Positions 39,884 to 48,571 of a DNA stretch of 64,000 bases are shown piece after piece. The DNA is from Paucilactobacillus vaccinostercus DSM 20634 (GTDB taxonomy: Bacteria; Bacillota; Bacilli; Lactobacillales; Lactobacillaceae). Numbering within the stretch: the stretch's first letter is position 1; each line of letters begins with the position of its first letter. A program made the position numbers and the translations under genes. The notes beneath the pieces were generated by a model, which had not been told where the DNA came from, did not search any database, and worked only from the letters and a program-made list of their open reading frames with translations. The DNA is taken from the NCBI RefSeq assembly GCF_001436295.1, contig NZ_AYYY01000014.1, positions 1 through 64,000 on the forward strand. The letters run 5' to 3'.

Positions 39884-41425
39884 ATGGACTACATTATCGG
39901 AATTGACGTTGGTACAACAAGTACTAAGGCAGTTATTTATACCTTACACGGTGATATTAAAGGATACTCAAATCAACTTTATCCCCTTTACCAAGACACA
40001 CCTGACACCGCTGAAGAAGATCCAGATGAAATCTTCAACGCCACGGTCACTGCATTAAGTGATGTTGTCAAAAAAGTAAACGGCCCCGTTCGTGCCGTTT
40101 CATTCTCAACACAACAACACAGTTTGATCGCCTTAGATGAAAATCATAAGCCATTAACGAAAGTTATCACATGGGCTGATAACCGATCAGAAAAACAAGC
40201 AACTGAGGCGTCTAACAACGGTCTCGGAATGAAGATCTACAACAAGACTGGTCTACCAATTCACCCAATGGGTCCCGTATACAAAATTATGTGGCTCAAA
40301 AAAGACCATCCCGAAATTTTCGAGAAGGCCGCTTACTGGGTTGGTTTAAAGGAATATATCATGTGGCGTTTCTTCCACGAATTAAAGGAAGAAACTTCAA
40401 TGGCTTCCGCCACTGGTTTGATGAACATCTTCAACATGGATTGGGACGACGACATCTTGTCATGGGTTGGCGTGACACGCAAACAACTCCCAGAACTTGT
40501 TGAACCTACCCATCAACTCACGGGGATGGACAAAGACATTGCCAACAAGATTGGTATTTCACCAAACACACCATTTGTAATGGGGGCCACTGATGGTGCC
40601 CTAGCTGAAATCGGTTTGGGAGCAATTGATAAAGGTGAAGTGGCCGTTACCATCGGAACTTCTGGTGCCGTGCGGACCTTCATCGACAAACCACAACTTG
40701 ATCCTAAAGGTCGGACATATTGCTACCCAGTAATGAACGGCAAATGGATCGTGGGTGGTCCCGTGAACAACGGTGGGATCGTCTTCCGGTGGGTTCGAGA
40801 CAACCTCTTCGCCCCTGAAAAAGAAACTGCCAAAATGTTAGGCATGGATCCTTACGACTTCTTAACTGAAATTGCAAAGACAATTCCTGCTGGTTCAGAT
40901 GGTCTCCTCTTCCACCCATTCCTTGGTGGCGAACGAGCTCCAATCTGGAACGGTAATGCGCGGGCTTCCTTCTTTGGCCTAACACGTTCACACACCCGGG
41001 CACACATGGTCCGGGCCGCACTGGAAGGTGTGGTTTATAACCTGTACACCGTGTTGTTAGCCTTGCAAGAAGCCGTTGGGGAACCAACCGTCATTACTGC
41101 AACTGGTGGCTTTGCACGTTCAGCACTCTGGCGTCAAATGCTTGCTGACGTCTTCGAACATCCCGTTACCATCCCCGAAGCCTTCGAAAGTGGCTGTCTC
41201 GGTGCCATGGTCGTTGGATTAATTAGTATCGGTGAAGCTGATGATCTGTCAATTGTTAAACAATTTATTGGTAAGCAAAACACTTACCAACCAGACCCAT
41301 CAAACTTCGAAAATTATCGTGACTTACTTCCTGTTTACCTCCGTGTTGGTCGTAAACTTGAGGGAGAATACGACATCATTGCCGATTACCAACGGAAACA
41401 TCCCCATCCAACAGATGACAAATAA
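39884..41425 (+). CDS. gntK: Gluconokinase (FGGY family)
   Basis: Phosphorylates D-gluconate to 6-phosphogluconate using ATP. The 513-residue protein starts MDYIIGIDVGTTSTKAV, the FGGY kinase phosphate motif, and has GATDGALAEIGLGAIDKGEVAVTIGTSGAV-type residues and the LFHPFLGGERAPIW segment typical of Gram-positive GntK. AGGAGGGAA precedes the ATG. No gluconate permease gene is next to it. The product feeds Gnd at 34058. Xylulokinase is the main alternative; the gnd and GntR context favours gluconate. Confidence 0.88.
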   Translation: MDYIIGIDVGTTSTKAVIYTLHGDIKGYSNQLYPLYQDTPDTAEEDPDEIFNATVTALSDVVKKVNGPVRAVSFSTQQHSLIALDENHKPLTKVITWADNRSEKQATEASNNGLGMKIYNKTGLPIHPMGPVYKIMWLKKDHPEIFEKAAYWVGLKEYIMWRFFHELKEETSMASATGLMNIFNMDWDDDILSWVGVTRKQLPELVEPTHQLTGMDKDIANKIGISPNTPFVMGATDGALAEIGLGAIDKGEVAVTIGTSGAVRTFIDKPQLDPKGRTYCYPVMNGKWIVGGPVNNGGIVFRWVRDNLFAPEKETAKMLGMDPYDFLTEIAKTIPAGSDGLLFHPFLGGERAPIWNGNARASFFGLTRSHTRAHMVRAALEGVVYNLYTVLLALQEAVGEPTVITATGGFARSALWRQMLADVFEHPVTIPEAFESGCLGAMVVGLISIGEADDLSIVKQFIGKQNTYQPDPSNFENYRDLLPVYLRVGRKLEGEYDIIADYQRKHPHPTDDK

Positions 41426-41438
41426 ATAGCGTTACAGT

Positions 41439-41473
41439 AGAAGTTCTAAATGATTTTCGTTTAGAACTTCTAT
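41439..41473 (+). terminator. Hairpin after gntK
   Basis: AGAAGTTCTAAA pairs perfectly with TTTAGAACTTCT, but only a short T stretch follows, so termination may be partial. Confidence 0.55.
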
Positions 41474-41511
41474 TCGTCTGTACGTTAATCAAAGACTTGG
41501 GAGTTAACATC

Positions 41512-42864
41512 ATGAACGAGAATAATTTGGATTTGACCACTGGATCACCGCTGGCAAAAATTATCCGCTTTTCGTTGCCACTCGTTGGCGGATCAATTTT
41601 TCAACAGCTCTACAACTTTATCGATACCATGATCGTTGGCCGTTTATTGGGAATCGACGCCCTGGCAGCCGTGGGGGCCTATTACCCGTTGAGCTTTCTT
41701 GTTCTGGGATTTATTCAAGGCAGCTGCGTTGGCTTCAGCATTCCGCTGGCCCAAAGCGTCGGTGCCAATGAGGACCGTAATAGTCGCCAGTATCTGGGGA
41801 ACGCCATCTGGCTGTGTATCATCATCGCGGCCATTTTAACACCGGTAATGATGATCTTCGCCGGTAACATTCTGGCCGTCCTCAACACTCCCCACGAGAT
41901 CATGAAGCTCGCAACCATTTTCACCGTTGTCTCGTTTGCTGGCATCCCCGCCAACATTTTATACAACTACTCGGCAAATGCGCTGCGGGCCTTCGGGGAT
42001 TCCACCCGTCCCTTCTATTTTTTGATTGGATCATTGGTCTTAAATATCATCCTCGCTCTGGTCTTCATCGAAGAATTCCACACGGGCATTGCTGGGGTGG
42101 CCTTTGCGACCGTGATTAGCGAATTTGTGAGTGGCCTTTTGAATATCTGGTGGATGGTCTACAGTGGCCGCTTTATCCGAATCTCACTGGCCGATACCAA
42201 GTTCAGTTTGCACCATTTCAACCGGATGTGCATTATCGGTTTCCCAATGGGCTTCGAATACTCCATTTCTGCAATTGGGGCGGTCATCATGCAAGACGCC
42301 ATTAATCTGTTAGGGACCGCCGCCGTGGCGGGGCAGTCCGCGGGTGAAAAGATCCGACAACTCTTTACACTACCAATGGAAAGCGTCGGTATGGCGATCG
42401 CCACCTACATGGCCCAAAACTACGGCGCCCGGAAAATTGATCGAATCAAGAAGGGCATTATTCAAGGCTCCTTAATCCAATTAACCTACTCCTTTCTTGC
42501 CTTCATCGTAGTCATGGTCTTCAAGAAAACCCTGATTGCGGCCGTGCTGGGGACGACAACGGGAACCGTCTACGATCGAGCCGATCAATACCTAACGATC
42601 ATCAGCTTTTTCTTCATCATTCACGGGCTTTTGATGATTTTCAGAAACACGCTTCAAGGCCTTGGACACAGCATTTACGCCATCTTCTCTGGCTTTGGCG
42701 AACTCATCGGACGATCTTTCGGGGGTGTGCTCTCAATCACATCCATGGGCTATATCGCCATCTGCTACTCCAATCAAATCGCGTGGGGCTTATCACTCCT
42801 ATACTGTGTCTTGATCATGTGGCGGCTATTTAAACGCGATGAACAATTAAAAGTTAATAAATAA
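41512..42864 (+). CDS. MATE-family efflux transporter
   Basis: A 450-residue protein with 12 predicted membrane segments and the internal repeat of two six-segment halves. The N-terminal GSPLAKIIRFSLPLVGGSIFQQLYNFIDTMIVGR is the typical DinF/NorM-like opening. It would export drugs or organic cations with Na+ or H+. The ATG is used since GGGAG is nine bases upstream; the TTG farther up overlaps that site. It is flanked by hairpins on both sides and so is probably transcribed alone or by readthrough from gntK. Confidence 0.88.
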   Translation: MNENNLDLTTGSPLAKIIRFSLPLVGGSIFQQLYNFIDTMIVGRLLGIDALAAVGAYYPLSFLVLGFIQGSCVGFSIPLAQSVGANEDRNSRQYLGNAIWLCIIIAAILTPVMMIFAGNILAVLNTPHEIMKLATIFTVVSFAGIPANILYNYSANALRAFGDSTRPFYFLIGSLVLNIILALVFIEEFHTGIAGVAFATVISEFVSGLLNIWWMVYSGRFIRISLADTKFSLHHFNRMCIIGFPMGFEYSISAIGAVIMQDAINLLGTAAVAGQSAGEKIRQLFTLPMESVGMAIATYMAQNYGARKIDRIKKGIIQGSLIQLTYSFLAFIVVMVFKKTLIAAVLGTTTGTVYDRADQYLTIISFFFIIHGLLMIFRNTLQGLGHSIYAIFSGFGELIGRSFGGVLSITSMGYIAICYSNQIAWGLSLLYCVLIMWRLFKRDEQLKVNK

Positions 42865-42878
42865 ACGTGTATATTAGA

Positions 42879-42926
42879 AAAGAAGCTAGACAAGCCATTA
42901 ATCTTGTCTAGCTTCTTCTTTAATAC
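42879..42926. terminator. Terminator after the MATE gene
   Basis: AGAAGCTAGACAAG pairs with CTTGTCTAGCTTCT around a short loop. It lies between convergent genes and could serve both. Confidence 0.8.
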
Positions 42927-42971
42927 CCACCACTGCACATTTTAACCCACTAAATTCGAGGTTAACACTGC

Positions 42972-44117
42972 TCAGTCTCCAACCGGCTTATTTCCGACTC
43001 CCTGACTATAGGCCGTGGGCGTCTTACCCGTGACCGCCTTGAAGCACTTTCCAAAGTACCCCTGATCATTAAACCCGACCTCGATGGCCACTTCGCTCAC
43101 AGTTAAGTGACCACGGCGCAGTAAATCCTGCGCATAGTTGATCCGCTGTTCCTTAATAAACGCAAATAATGACTGGCCGGTTTCACGTTTAAACTGGCGT
43201 GATAGTCGATAGGGATCGACATTAATGGCCGCGGCCACGGTCGCCAGTGTCAACGGTTGTGCAAACCGCAGCCGCACATAATTAATCGCATCGTTTACTT
43301 CGCGACCGTAGTTGTGATCCCCATACGCTTGAACTAGCTGGCAGTATTCGTGATCCATCGTTTTAATCAGCTGCCAAATTTCACCCAGACTATGGGCCTG
43401 CTCAATTTTGATCGCGTACTTTTCTGAAACTAGGTGCAAATAAATCGGTCGGACACCGCCCCGTTCCGCCCCAATGCGTCCCATCGTACTATGCACGAAT
43501 CCAATATTTTTTGCGGCTCGCAGTGGCCGATTCGGCACCCGGCCGGTAAACGGCATAAAGAAGGCTGCTGGTTGGGTCTCATCCATCAACGCATCCACGG
43601 TTTGATCATCCCCACGCGCAATTGCGGCCATCATCGCGTGATGATCTTTAAATCGGGCATTGACGATCGTTTCATCATCCATCGTCGGTTCCCGCTGGGT
43701 TTCAACAACGTACGGCTGAACGTCAGTTTCCGTAATGACCCGGACCAGATCTGTGGTTTGCTGAAGCAACTCCAACATAATCGCGGCCGCATTTTGAATC
43801 TCCGCTTCACTGAGAATGGGCACCCGCCGTGATAACTGTCGTGAGCGTTGTTCCCAGTCCAACGAATCAAATGTCGTCCAATCCGTATTCGCCAGAAATG
43901 GCCCCATCACCAGCACACCGCGCAACTGATCGGCCTGCCAATCGCCAACGCCTAAGTACTTATCAATCTTGCCATTGAAGTAGTACCCCACGTTAGTTGG
44001 TTGCTGCCGTAATCGCGCCACCATCATTTTGACCAGTGGCTCGCTGAAGCTTTGGTAGTAGGTCGTCGTCACCTTAGTCAGTTCCGTGAGCTGTGTTGCA
44101 ATCCGTTGCTTCATCAT
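42972..44117 (-). CDS. AraC-family regulator (paralogue A)
   Basis: A 381-residue regulator. The N-terminal 250 residues hold a sensor domain I do not recognise, with YYFNGKIDKYLGVGDW and a PFLAN segment. The C-terminal AraC domain (about 275-375) has LTLATVAAAINVDPYRLSRQFKRETG and VGFNDQGYFGKCFKAVTGKTP. It is clearly related along its full length to the regulator at 44379, so the two arose by tandem duplication. Two adjacent ATGs follow AAGGAG; the second has the better spacing. Its target is unknown. Confidence 0.83.
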   Translation of the reverse strand: MMKQRIATQLTELTKVTTTYYQSFSEPLVKMMVARLRQQPTNVGYYFNGKIDKYLGVGDWQADQLRGVLVMGPFLANTDWTTFDSLDWEQRSRQLSRRVPILSEAEIQNAAAIMLELLQQTTDLVRVITETDVQPYVVETQREPTMDDETIVNARFKDHHAMMAAIARGDDQTVDALMDETQPAAFFMPFTGRVPNRPLRAAKNIGFVHSTMGRIGAERGGVRPIYLHLVSEKYAIKIEQAHSLGEIWQLIKTMDHEYCQLVQAYGDHNYGREVNDAINYVRLRFAQPLTLATVAAAINVDPYRLSRQFKRETGQSLFAFIKEQRINYAQDLLRRGHLTVSEVAIEVGFNDQGYFGKCFKAVTGKTPTAYSQGVGNKPVGD

Positions 44118-44336
44118 TTTTCTCCTTAATTAAACAAAATAATTCGAATATTAACAATATTTTACCAATTCATCCTAATCAGATTCAATACAATAACAAT
44201 AACCGGTTCAGTTACTCCGGTAAAATTTCGATTTCATATCGTTGTTTTACGGTGTTCGGTGCAATATTTGGCGGCCTTCCAAACCCAAATTAATCACCGA
44301 GCCGCTCGTATTTAAAAAGTAATACCCGTCAAGTGA

Positions 44337-44379
44337 AAAGATGGTGCCGCCCTTTATAAGGGTGGTCACCATCTTTTTT
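44337..44379 (-). terminator. Terminator between the two AraC genes
   Basis: AAAGATGGTG pairs with CACCATCTTT around an inner CCCTTTATAAGGG hairpin, with A- and T-runs on either side. It ends the gene at 44379 and separates the two paralogues. Confidence 0.85.
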
Positions 44380-45512
44380 CATTGCGTGATATCATGATCA
44401 TTTTGGGCATAGGCCGTGGGCGTCATATGAACGAGTTGCTTAAAACACCGACTAAAATAGCCCTGATCATTAAAGCCGACCCGAACCGCAATTTCCCCAA
44501 TCGTCAACGTTCCCCGTCGCAATAGTGGTTTAGCTCGTGCGATCCGTTGGGCCTTCACGTACTCGAAAAGCGTGTGTCCCGTCTCCTGTTTTACTTTTCG
44601 TGCTAACACGGAGGGCTCCGTCTGCAGAGCTCGTGCAATCTGGGGAAGCGTTAATGCTTGTGACGACCGAATTCGAACGTAATTAAGTGCTTCGTTAACC
44701 AGCCGACCGTACGATTGGTCCCGATACCGCTGTACCAGATCACAATATTCCTGCGCCATCAATCGAATCAACTGCCAAATCTGGGATAAGCTCCGCGCCC
44801 GTTCAATTTTAATCGCGTACTTCTCCGAGACGGTATGCAGATAAATCGGTCGTAGGCCCCCCTGCTCGGCACCAATACGACACATTGTGTTGTAGGCAAA
44901 CCCAATATTTTTAGCCGAACGCAACGGACTATTAGGTACCCGATTCGTAAATGGCGTAAAAAAAGTTTCTGGTCGTCCATCCGTTAATTGATCCGCCTGT
45001 TTTCGATCCCCATGCTCAATCGCTTCTACTAGGGCCCGTTGCTGCCGGTACCGCTCATTCACGACCGCCTCTTCATCTTCTTGCGATTCCCGTGGCCCGG
45101 TCACAACATAGGCCGGACTGACCGTCGCGCGAACGAAGGTGCCAGTTTCTGCCGTGGTGCCCACCAAGCGCATCATCACCGCCGCTAATCCCTGAATTTC
45201 TGATTCGTTTAAAATAGCCAAGTCATCCAGCGCACGCCGGCGGCTATCCGACCAATCACGATCATCATAAAGGGCTAGATCATCATTGGCTAAAAACGGT
45301 CCCGCCACCAAAATTCCCACTAGATGGGCTTCATGCCAGTCCCCAACAACCACGTATTTTTGCACCCGTTCGTTCAAATAGTACGCTGTTTGCCGATCAT
45401 GCTGGGTTAAAAACTGCGCGGCCTGACGATCCACCGTAGTTTCAGGCTGCTGAACATAGCGGGTCGGAATCTTGGTTATTTCAGTCAGTTGGTGTGCAAG
45501 TACCGAATCCAT
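44379..45512 (-). CDS. AraC-family regulator (paralogue B), likely uidA activator
   Basis: A 377-residue paralogue of the preceding regulator with the same layout: unrecognised sensor region with YYLNERVQKYVVVGDW and GPFLAND, then a C-terminal AraC domain with LTLPQIARALQTEPSVLARKVKQETG and VGFNDQGYFSRCFKQLVHMTPTAYA. AGGAGA precedes the ATG. It is divergent from the beta-glucuronidase gene, and two direct repeats in the shared intergenic region have the spacing expected of an AraC dimer. Control of uidA is therefore likely. Confidence 0.85.
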   Translation of the reverse strand: MDSVLAHQLTEITKIPTRYVQQPETTVDRQAAQFLTQHDRQTAYYLNERVQKYVVVGDWHEAHLVGILVAGPFLANDDLALYDDRDWSDSRRRALDDLAILNESEIQGLAAVMMRLVGTTAETGTFVRATVSPAYVVTGPRESQEDEEAVVNERYRQQRALVEAIEHGDRKQADQLTDGRPETFFTPFTNRVPNSPLRSAKNIGFAYNTMCRIGAEQGGLRPIYLHTVSEKYAIKIERARSLSQIWQLIRLMAQEYCDLVQRYRDQSYGRLVNEALNYVRIRSSQALTLPQIARALQTEPSVLARKVKQETGHTLFEYVKAQRIARAKPLLRRGTLTIGEIAVRVGFNDQGYFSRCFKQLVHMTPTAYAQNDHDITQ

Positions 45513-45527
45513 TAGTAGTCTCCTAAG

Positions 45528-45608
45528 TAGTCAAAATTATCCTAATATAGTCAAAATTTTAATAATACAAGTACTATAATTCCAATATACTAGTGGTAAG
45601 CGTTTACA
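45528..45608 (+). promoter_or_regulatory. uidA control region: AraC-type direct repeats, -10 and cre
   Basis: TAGTCAAAATT occurs at 45528-45538 and 45548-45558, exactly 20 bases apart, the two-turn spacing of AraC sites. A -10 TATAAT (45575-45580) follows with no good -35, as expected of an activated promoter. GGTAAGCGTTTACA (45595-45608) matches cre except for the first base and lies at the transcription start. Confidence 0.68.
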
Positions 45609-45634
45609 TCAAGACTTGAATGGAGGAATTTATT

Positions 45635-47446
45635 TTGCTATATCCAATTACAACTCATAGTCGGGTCGTCCTGAATCTTGACGGTGTCTGGAAATTTAAG
45701 GTTGAGGAGCCCGTCGGTAGCATCACGGCTGCCACGCCATTGCAAACGACCGAAGTCATGGCGGTCCCAGCTTCTTTTAATGATCAAACCGATAATCCCC
45801 AACTACGTGAACATAATGGTTACTTCTGGTACGAAACCAACTTTGAAGTCGCCGACTTGCTTAAAACACAACGGTTGGTCCTACGGTTTGGTTCGGTCAC
45901 CCACGAAGCTTGGGTTTACGTCAATGGTACCGAAGTCGCACACCATAAGGGTGGGTTTACCCCGTTTGAAGCGGAGGTCAATGATGCCCTCGTTGACGGA
46001 ACCAACCGGTTATCTGTACGACTCAGCAACCTATTAGACTACACAACCCTGCCGGTCGGTAACTTCACTGAAACTACCGATGACGCAGGCAATCCACAGT
46101 ATTCGGTAGACGAAAACTTCGATTTTTATAACTATGCCGGCATTCATCGCCCCGTGAAATTATATTCAACCCCCCACGACTACATCAAAGACGTAACGGT
46201 GGTTCCCGACATTGACCTTGCTCATCAACAGGCCACCATTCACCTCACAACCGAAGTGGGGGGCACATTTGATACGGTTCAGGTTACCATCTTAGACGAG
46301 CAACACCACCCCGTTGCTCAGGGAACCGGAACAGACGCCTCACTCACCATTGACAACGTTCATCTCTGGCAGCCTCTCAACGCCTATCTTTACACGGCTC
46401 AGATTACGGGACTGCGAGATGGTCAGGTCGTCGACACCTACGAAGAGCCCTTTGGCGTCCGTCAAATCGAAGTCACCAATGGTCAGTTCAAAATTAATGG
46501 TGCGCCATTTTACTTCAAGGGCTTTGGTAAGCATGAAGATACCTATGTGAATGGGAAGGGGCTTAACGAAGCCTACAACGTCCTCGATATTAAGTTGATG
46601 AAGTCCATGGGCGCTAATTCCTTTAGAACCTCCCACTATCCCTACTCCGACGAAATGATGCGTCTTTGTGACCGCGAAGGCATCGTCGTCATCGATGAAA
46701 CCCCAGCAGTGGGGCTGATGCTCAACTTTAATTTCGACATTGAAAATAAGATGGACGGTCTCAACAAGGATCAAACATGGTCGACACTCAAAACAACTGC
46801 CGCCCATCGTCAGGTGATTCAAGAAATGATTGACCGTGACAAAAATCACGCGTGCGTGGTAATGTGGTCCATTTCGAACGAATCAGCGCACTATGCTCCC
46901 GGTGCACATGACTATTTTGCGCCCCTCTTCGACTTAGCTCGTCAGCTTGATCCTCAGAAACGCCCATGTACGTACGTTGCCATTATGATGACACTTCCTG
47001 AAACCGACCGGTGCACCGATTTGGTAGATGTGATTTCGTTGAACCGTTACTATGGCTGGTACCTCAACAACGGCGACTTGAGCGACGTCACGAAGACCGT
47101 CCAAGACGAACTCGAACAGTGGCAGGCTAAGTATCCCGACAAGCCCATTATCTACACTGAATACGGGGCGGATACCATTGCGGGGGTACACAGTCCCTAC
47201 AACGAACCATTCTCCGAAGAGTACCAGGTTGACTACTATAAGCAGTACAGTACCGCCTTTGATCGCGTCCCCCACTTCGTCGGCGAACAGGTTTGGAACT
47301 TCGCTGATTTCCAAACTAAATTTGGGATTCAACGGGTGCAAGGAAACAAGAAGGGGTTGTTCACCCGTTCACGCGAACCTAAAATGGTGGTTCATTACCT
47401 ATCAGAACGGTGGAACAACATTCCTAATCAAGGTTACAAAAAATAA
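45635..47446 (+). CDS. uidA: Beta-glucuronidase, glycoside hydrolase family 2
   Basis: Hydrolyses beta-D-glucuronides to glucuronate and an aglycone. The 603-residue protein has jelly-roll, Ig-like and TIM-barrel parts. The acid/base Glu is in WSISNESA (about residue 416) and the nucleophile Glu in IYTEYGAD (about 508). GNKKG near residue 570 is the Asn-Lys motif that recognises the glucuronate carboxylate and separates GUS from beta-galactosidases. TTG at 45635 is chosen since GGAGG is eight bases upstream and the protein then begins MLYPI as known GUS enzymes do; the ATG at 45620 overlaps that binding site. No signal peptide. Confidence 0.92.
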   Translation: MLYPITTHSRVVLNLDGVWKFKVEEPVGSITAATPLQTTEVMAVPASFNDQTDNPQLREHNGYFWYETNFEVADLLKTQRLVLRFGSVTHEAWVYVNGTEVAHHKGGFTPFEAEVNDALVDGTNRLSVRLSNLLDYTTLPVGNFTETTDDAGNPQYSVDENFDFYNYAGIHRPVKLYSTPHDYIKDVTVVPDIDLAHQQATIHLTTEVGGTFDTVQVTILDEQHHPVAQGTGTDASLTIDNVHLWQPLNAYLYTAQITGLRDGQVVDTYEEPFGVRQIEVTNGQFKINGAPFYFKGFGKHEDTYVNGKGLNEAYNVLDIKLMKSMGANSFRTSHYPYSDEMMRLCDREGIVVIDETPAVGLMLNFNFDIENKMDGLNKDQTWSTLKTTAAHRQVIQEMIDRDKNHACVVMWSISNESAHYAPGAHDYFAPLFDLARQLDPQKRPCTYVAIMMTLPETDRCTDLVDVISLNRYYGWYLNNGDLSDVTKTVQDELEQWQAKYPDKPIIYTEYGADTIAGVHSPYNEPFSEEYQVDYYKQYSTAFDRVPHFVGEQVWNFADFQTKFGIQRVQGNKKGLFTRSREPKMVVHYLSERWNNIPNQGYKK

Positions 47447-47454
47447 TTTAGCCA

Positions 47455-47498
47455 TAAAAAAACTGATTTCTAGCTCTCAAGCTGAAATCAGTTTTTTA
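47455..47498. terminator. Terminator between uidA and the lactonase gene
   Basis: AAAAAACTGATTTC pairs with GAAATCAGTTTTTT, a bidirectional terminator between convergent genes. Confidence 0.88.
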
Positions 47499-47521
47499 CT
47501 ATTTAATGCTTAACGTTACGG

Positions 47522-48553
47522 TTATTGCGCCAAGAAGTTAACGTTGACCGCTTCGGGTGTCACAATCTCTTTTTGACTCAGCGTCAAAATGCCCGTTTGT
47601 GCATTTCGCTGATAAAGTGTGCCGTTACTTGTATTTTGGTTCACCAGTAACACATACTTTTCCGTCAAATCCAGATTAAAGTCGCGGGGAAAATCTCCTT
47701 CGCTACTAATCTGTTGAATGAGGGTCAGCGTCAGACCATCATCGCTAACCGCGTACACAGCAATGCTGTTATAGCCCCGGTTAGAGACGTACAAGAACCG
47801 GTTATCCGCACTCAATCGAATGGCAGCCGCACCATTATGCGCCGTCCAGTCGGCTGGAATCGTAGACTGGGTATTTAAGAGTTGGAACGTGCCATCATCT
47901 TGGTAACGAAGCACACTAATTTGGCTTGAGAGCTCTCCCAAAACGTAGGCAATCGACCGTTGATGATGGAATTGAATATGCCGTGGACCATATCCTGCCG
48001 GTAATTGTAACCATTGCTCATGATTCAATTTGCCATCATCCGTGACATCGTAGGTATAAATTCTGTCGTTGCCAAGGTCGATGGCAACCAACCGCTTATC
48101 CGGTGTCAAACTGGCAAAGTGCACATGACTAGATTCCTGCTCGGGCCGTGGACCGCGACCATCGTGTTGAACCTCGTCCGTTTCGGTAATCGCCCCGTCC
48201 GCGCCAATCTTGTACACGTTCAACCGACCAGCATGATAGTTGCTGGCAAAGACAAGCTGGCGTTGTTCGTCCAAGCTGACATGGGCTGGCGAACTGCCGG
48301 GTTTCAATGCGGTATTGATCAATCGGGGGTGTACCCCACTCATATCGATTGCCGCAATCCCACCTTGATCACCATCCCCATCAATCGCATACATCACTTG
48401 ACGCTGCGAGATAGCTAAATAAGTTGGTGACCCTAACGCCGTAAAGTATGGCTGGGGCGTTGTCAAAGTACCCGTTTCATCATCGAAGTGGGCACTGTAA
48501 ATTCCTTGTCCACCTTTTCGTGTGTAACCACCTAACAATACTGTTTGCTTCAA
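47522..48553 (-). CDS. Lactonase-family beta-propeller protein (6-phosphogluconolactonase-like)
   Basis: A 343-residue seven-bladed propeller protein of the YbhE/Pgl type: LLGGYTRKGGQGIYSAHFD at the start, GSSPAHVSLD, GRGPRPEQESSHVHFASLTPD, and PRDFNLD near the end are typical. Family members hydrolyse 6-phosphogluconolactone or other sugar lactones. Next to glucuronide genes it could open a uronate lactone. TTG at 48553 is used because GGAGG is eight bases upstream; the ATG at 48568 overlaps that site. It follows the GH28 gene by 18 bases in the same direction. Confidence 0.8.
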   Translation of the reverse strand: MKQTVLLGGYTRKGGQGIYSAHFDDETGTLTTPQPYFTALGSPTYLAISQRQVMYAIDGDGDQGGIAAIDMSGVHPRLINTALKPGSSPAHVSLDEQRQLVFASNYHAGRLNVYKIGADGAITETDEVQHDGRGPRPEQESSHVHFASLTPDKRLVAIDLGNDRIYTYDVTDDGKLNHEQWLQLPAGYGPRHIQFHHQRSIAYVLGELSSQISVLRYQDDGTFQLLNTQSTIPADWTAHNGAAAIRLSADNRFLYVSNRGYNSIAVYAVSDDGLTLTLIQQISSEGDFPRDFNLDLTEKYVLLVNQNTSNGTLYQRNAQTGILTLSQKEIVTPEAVNVNFLAQ

Positions 48554-48571
48554 CTGCCATTCCTCCATTCG

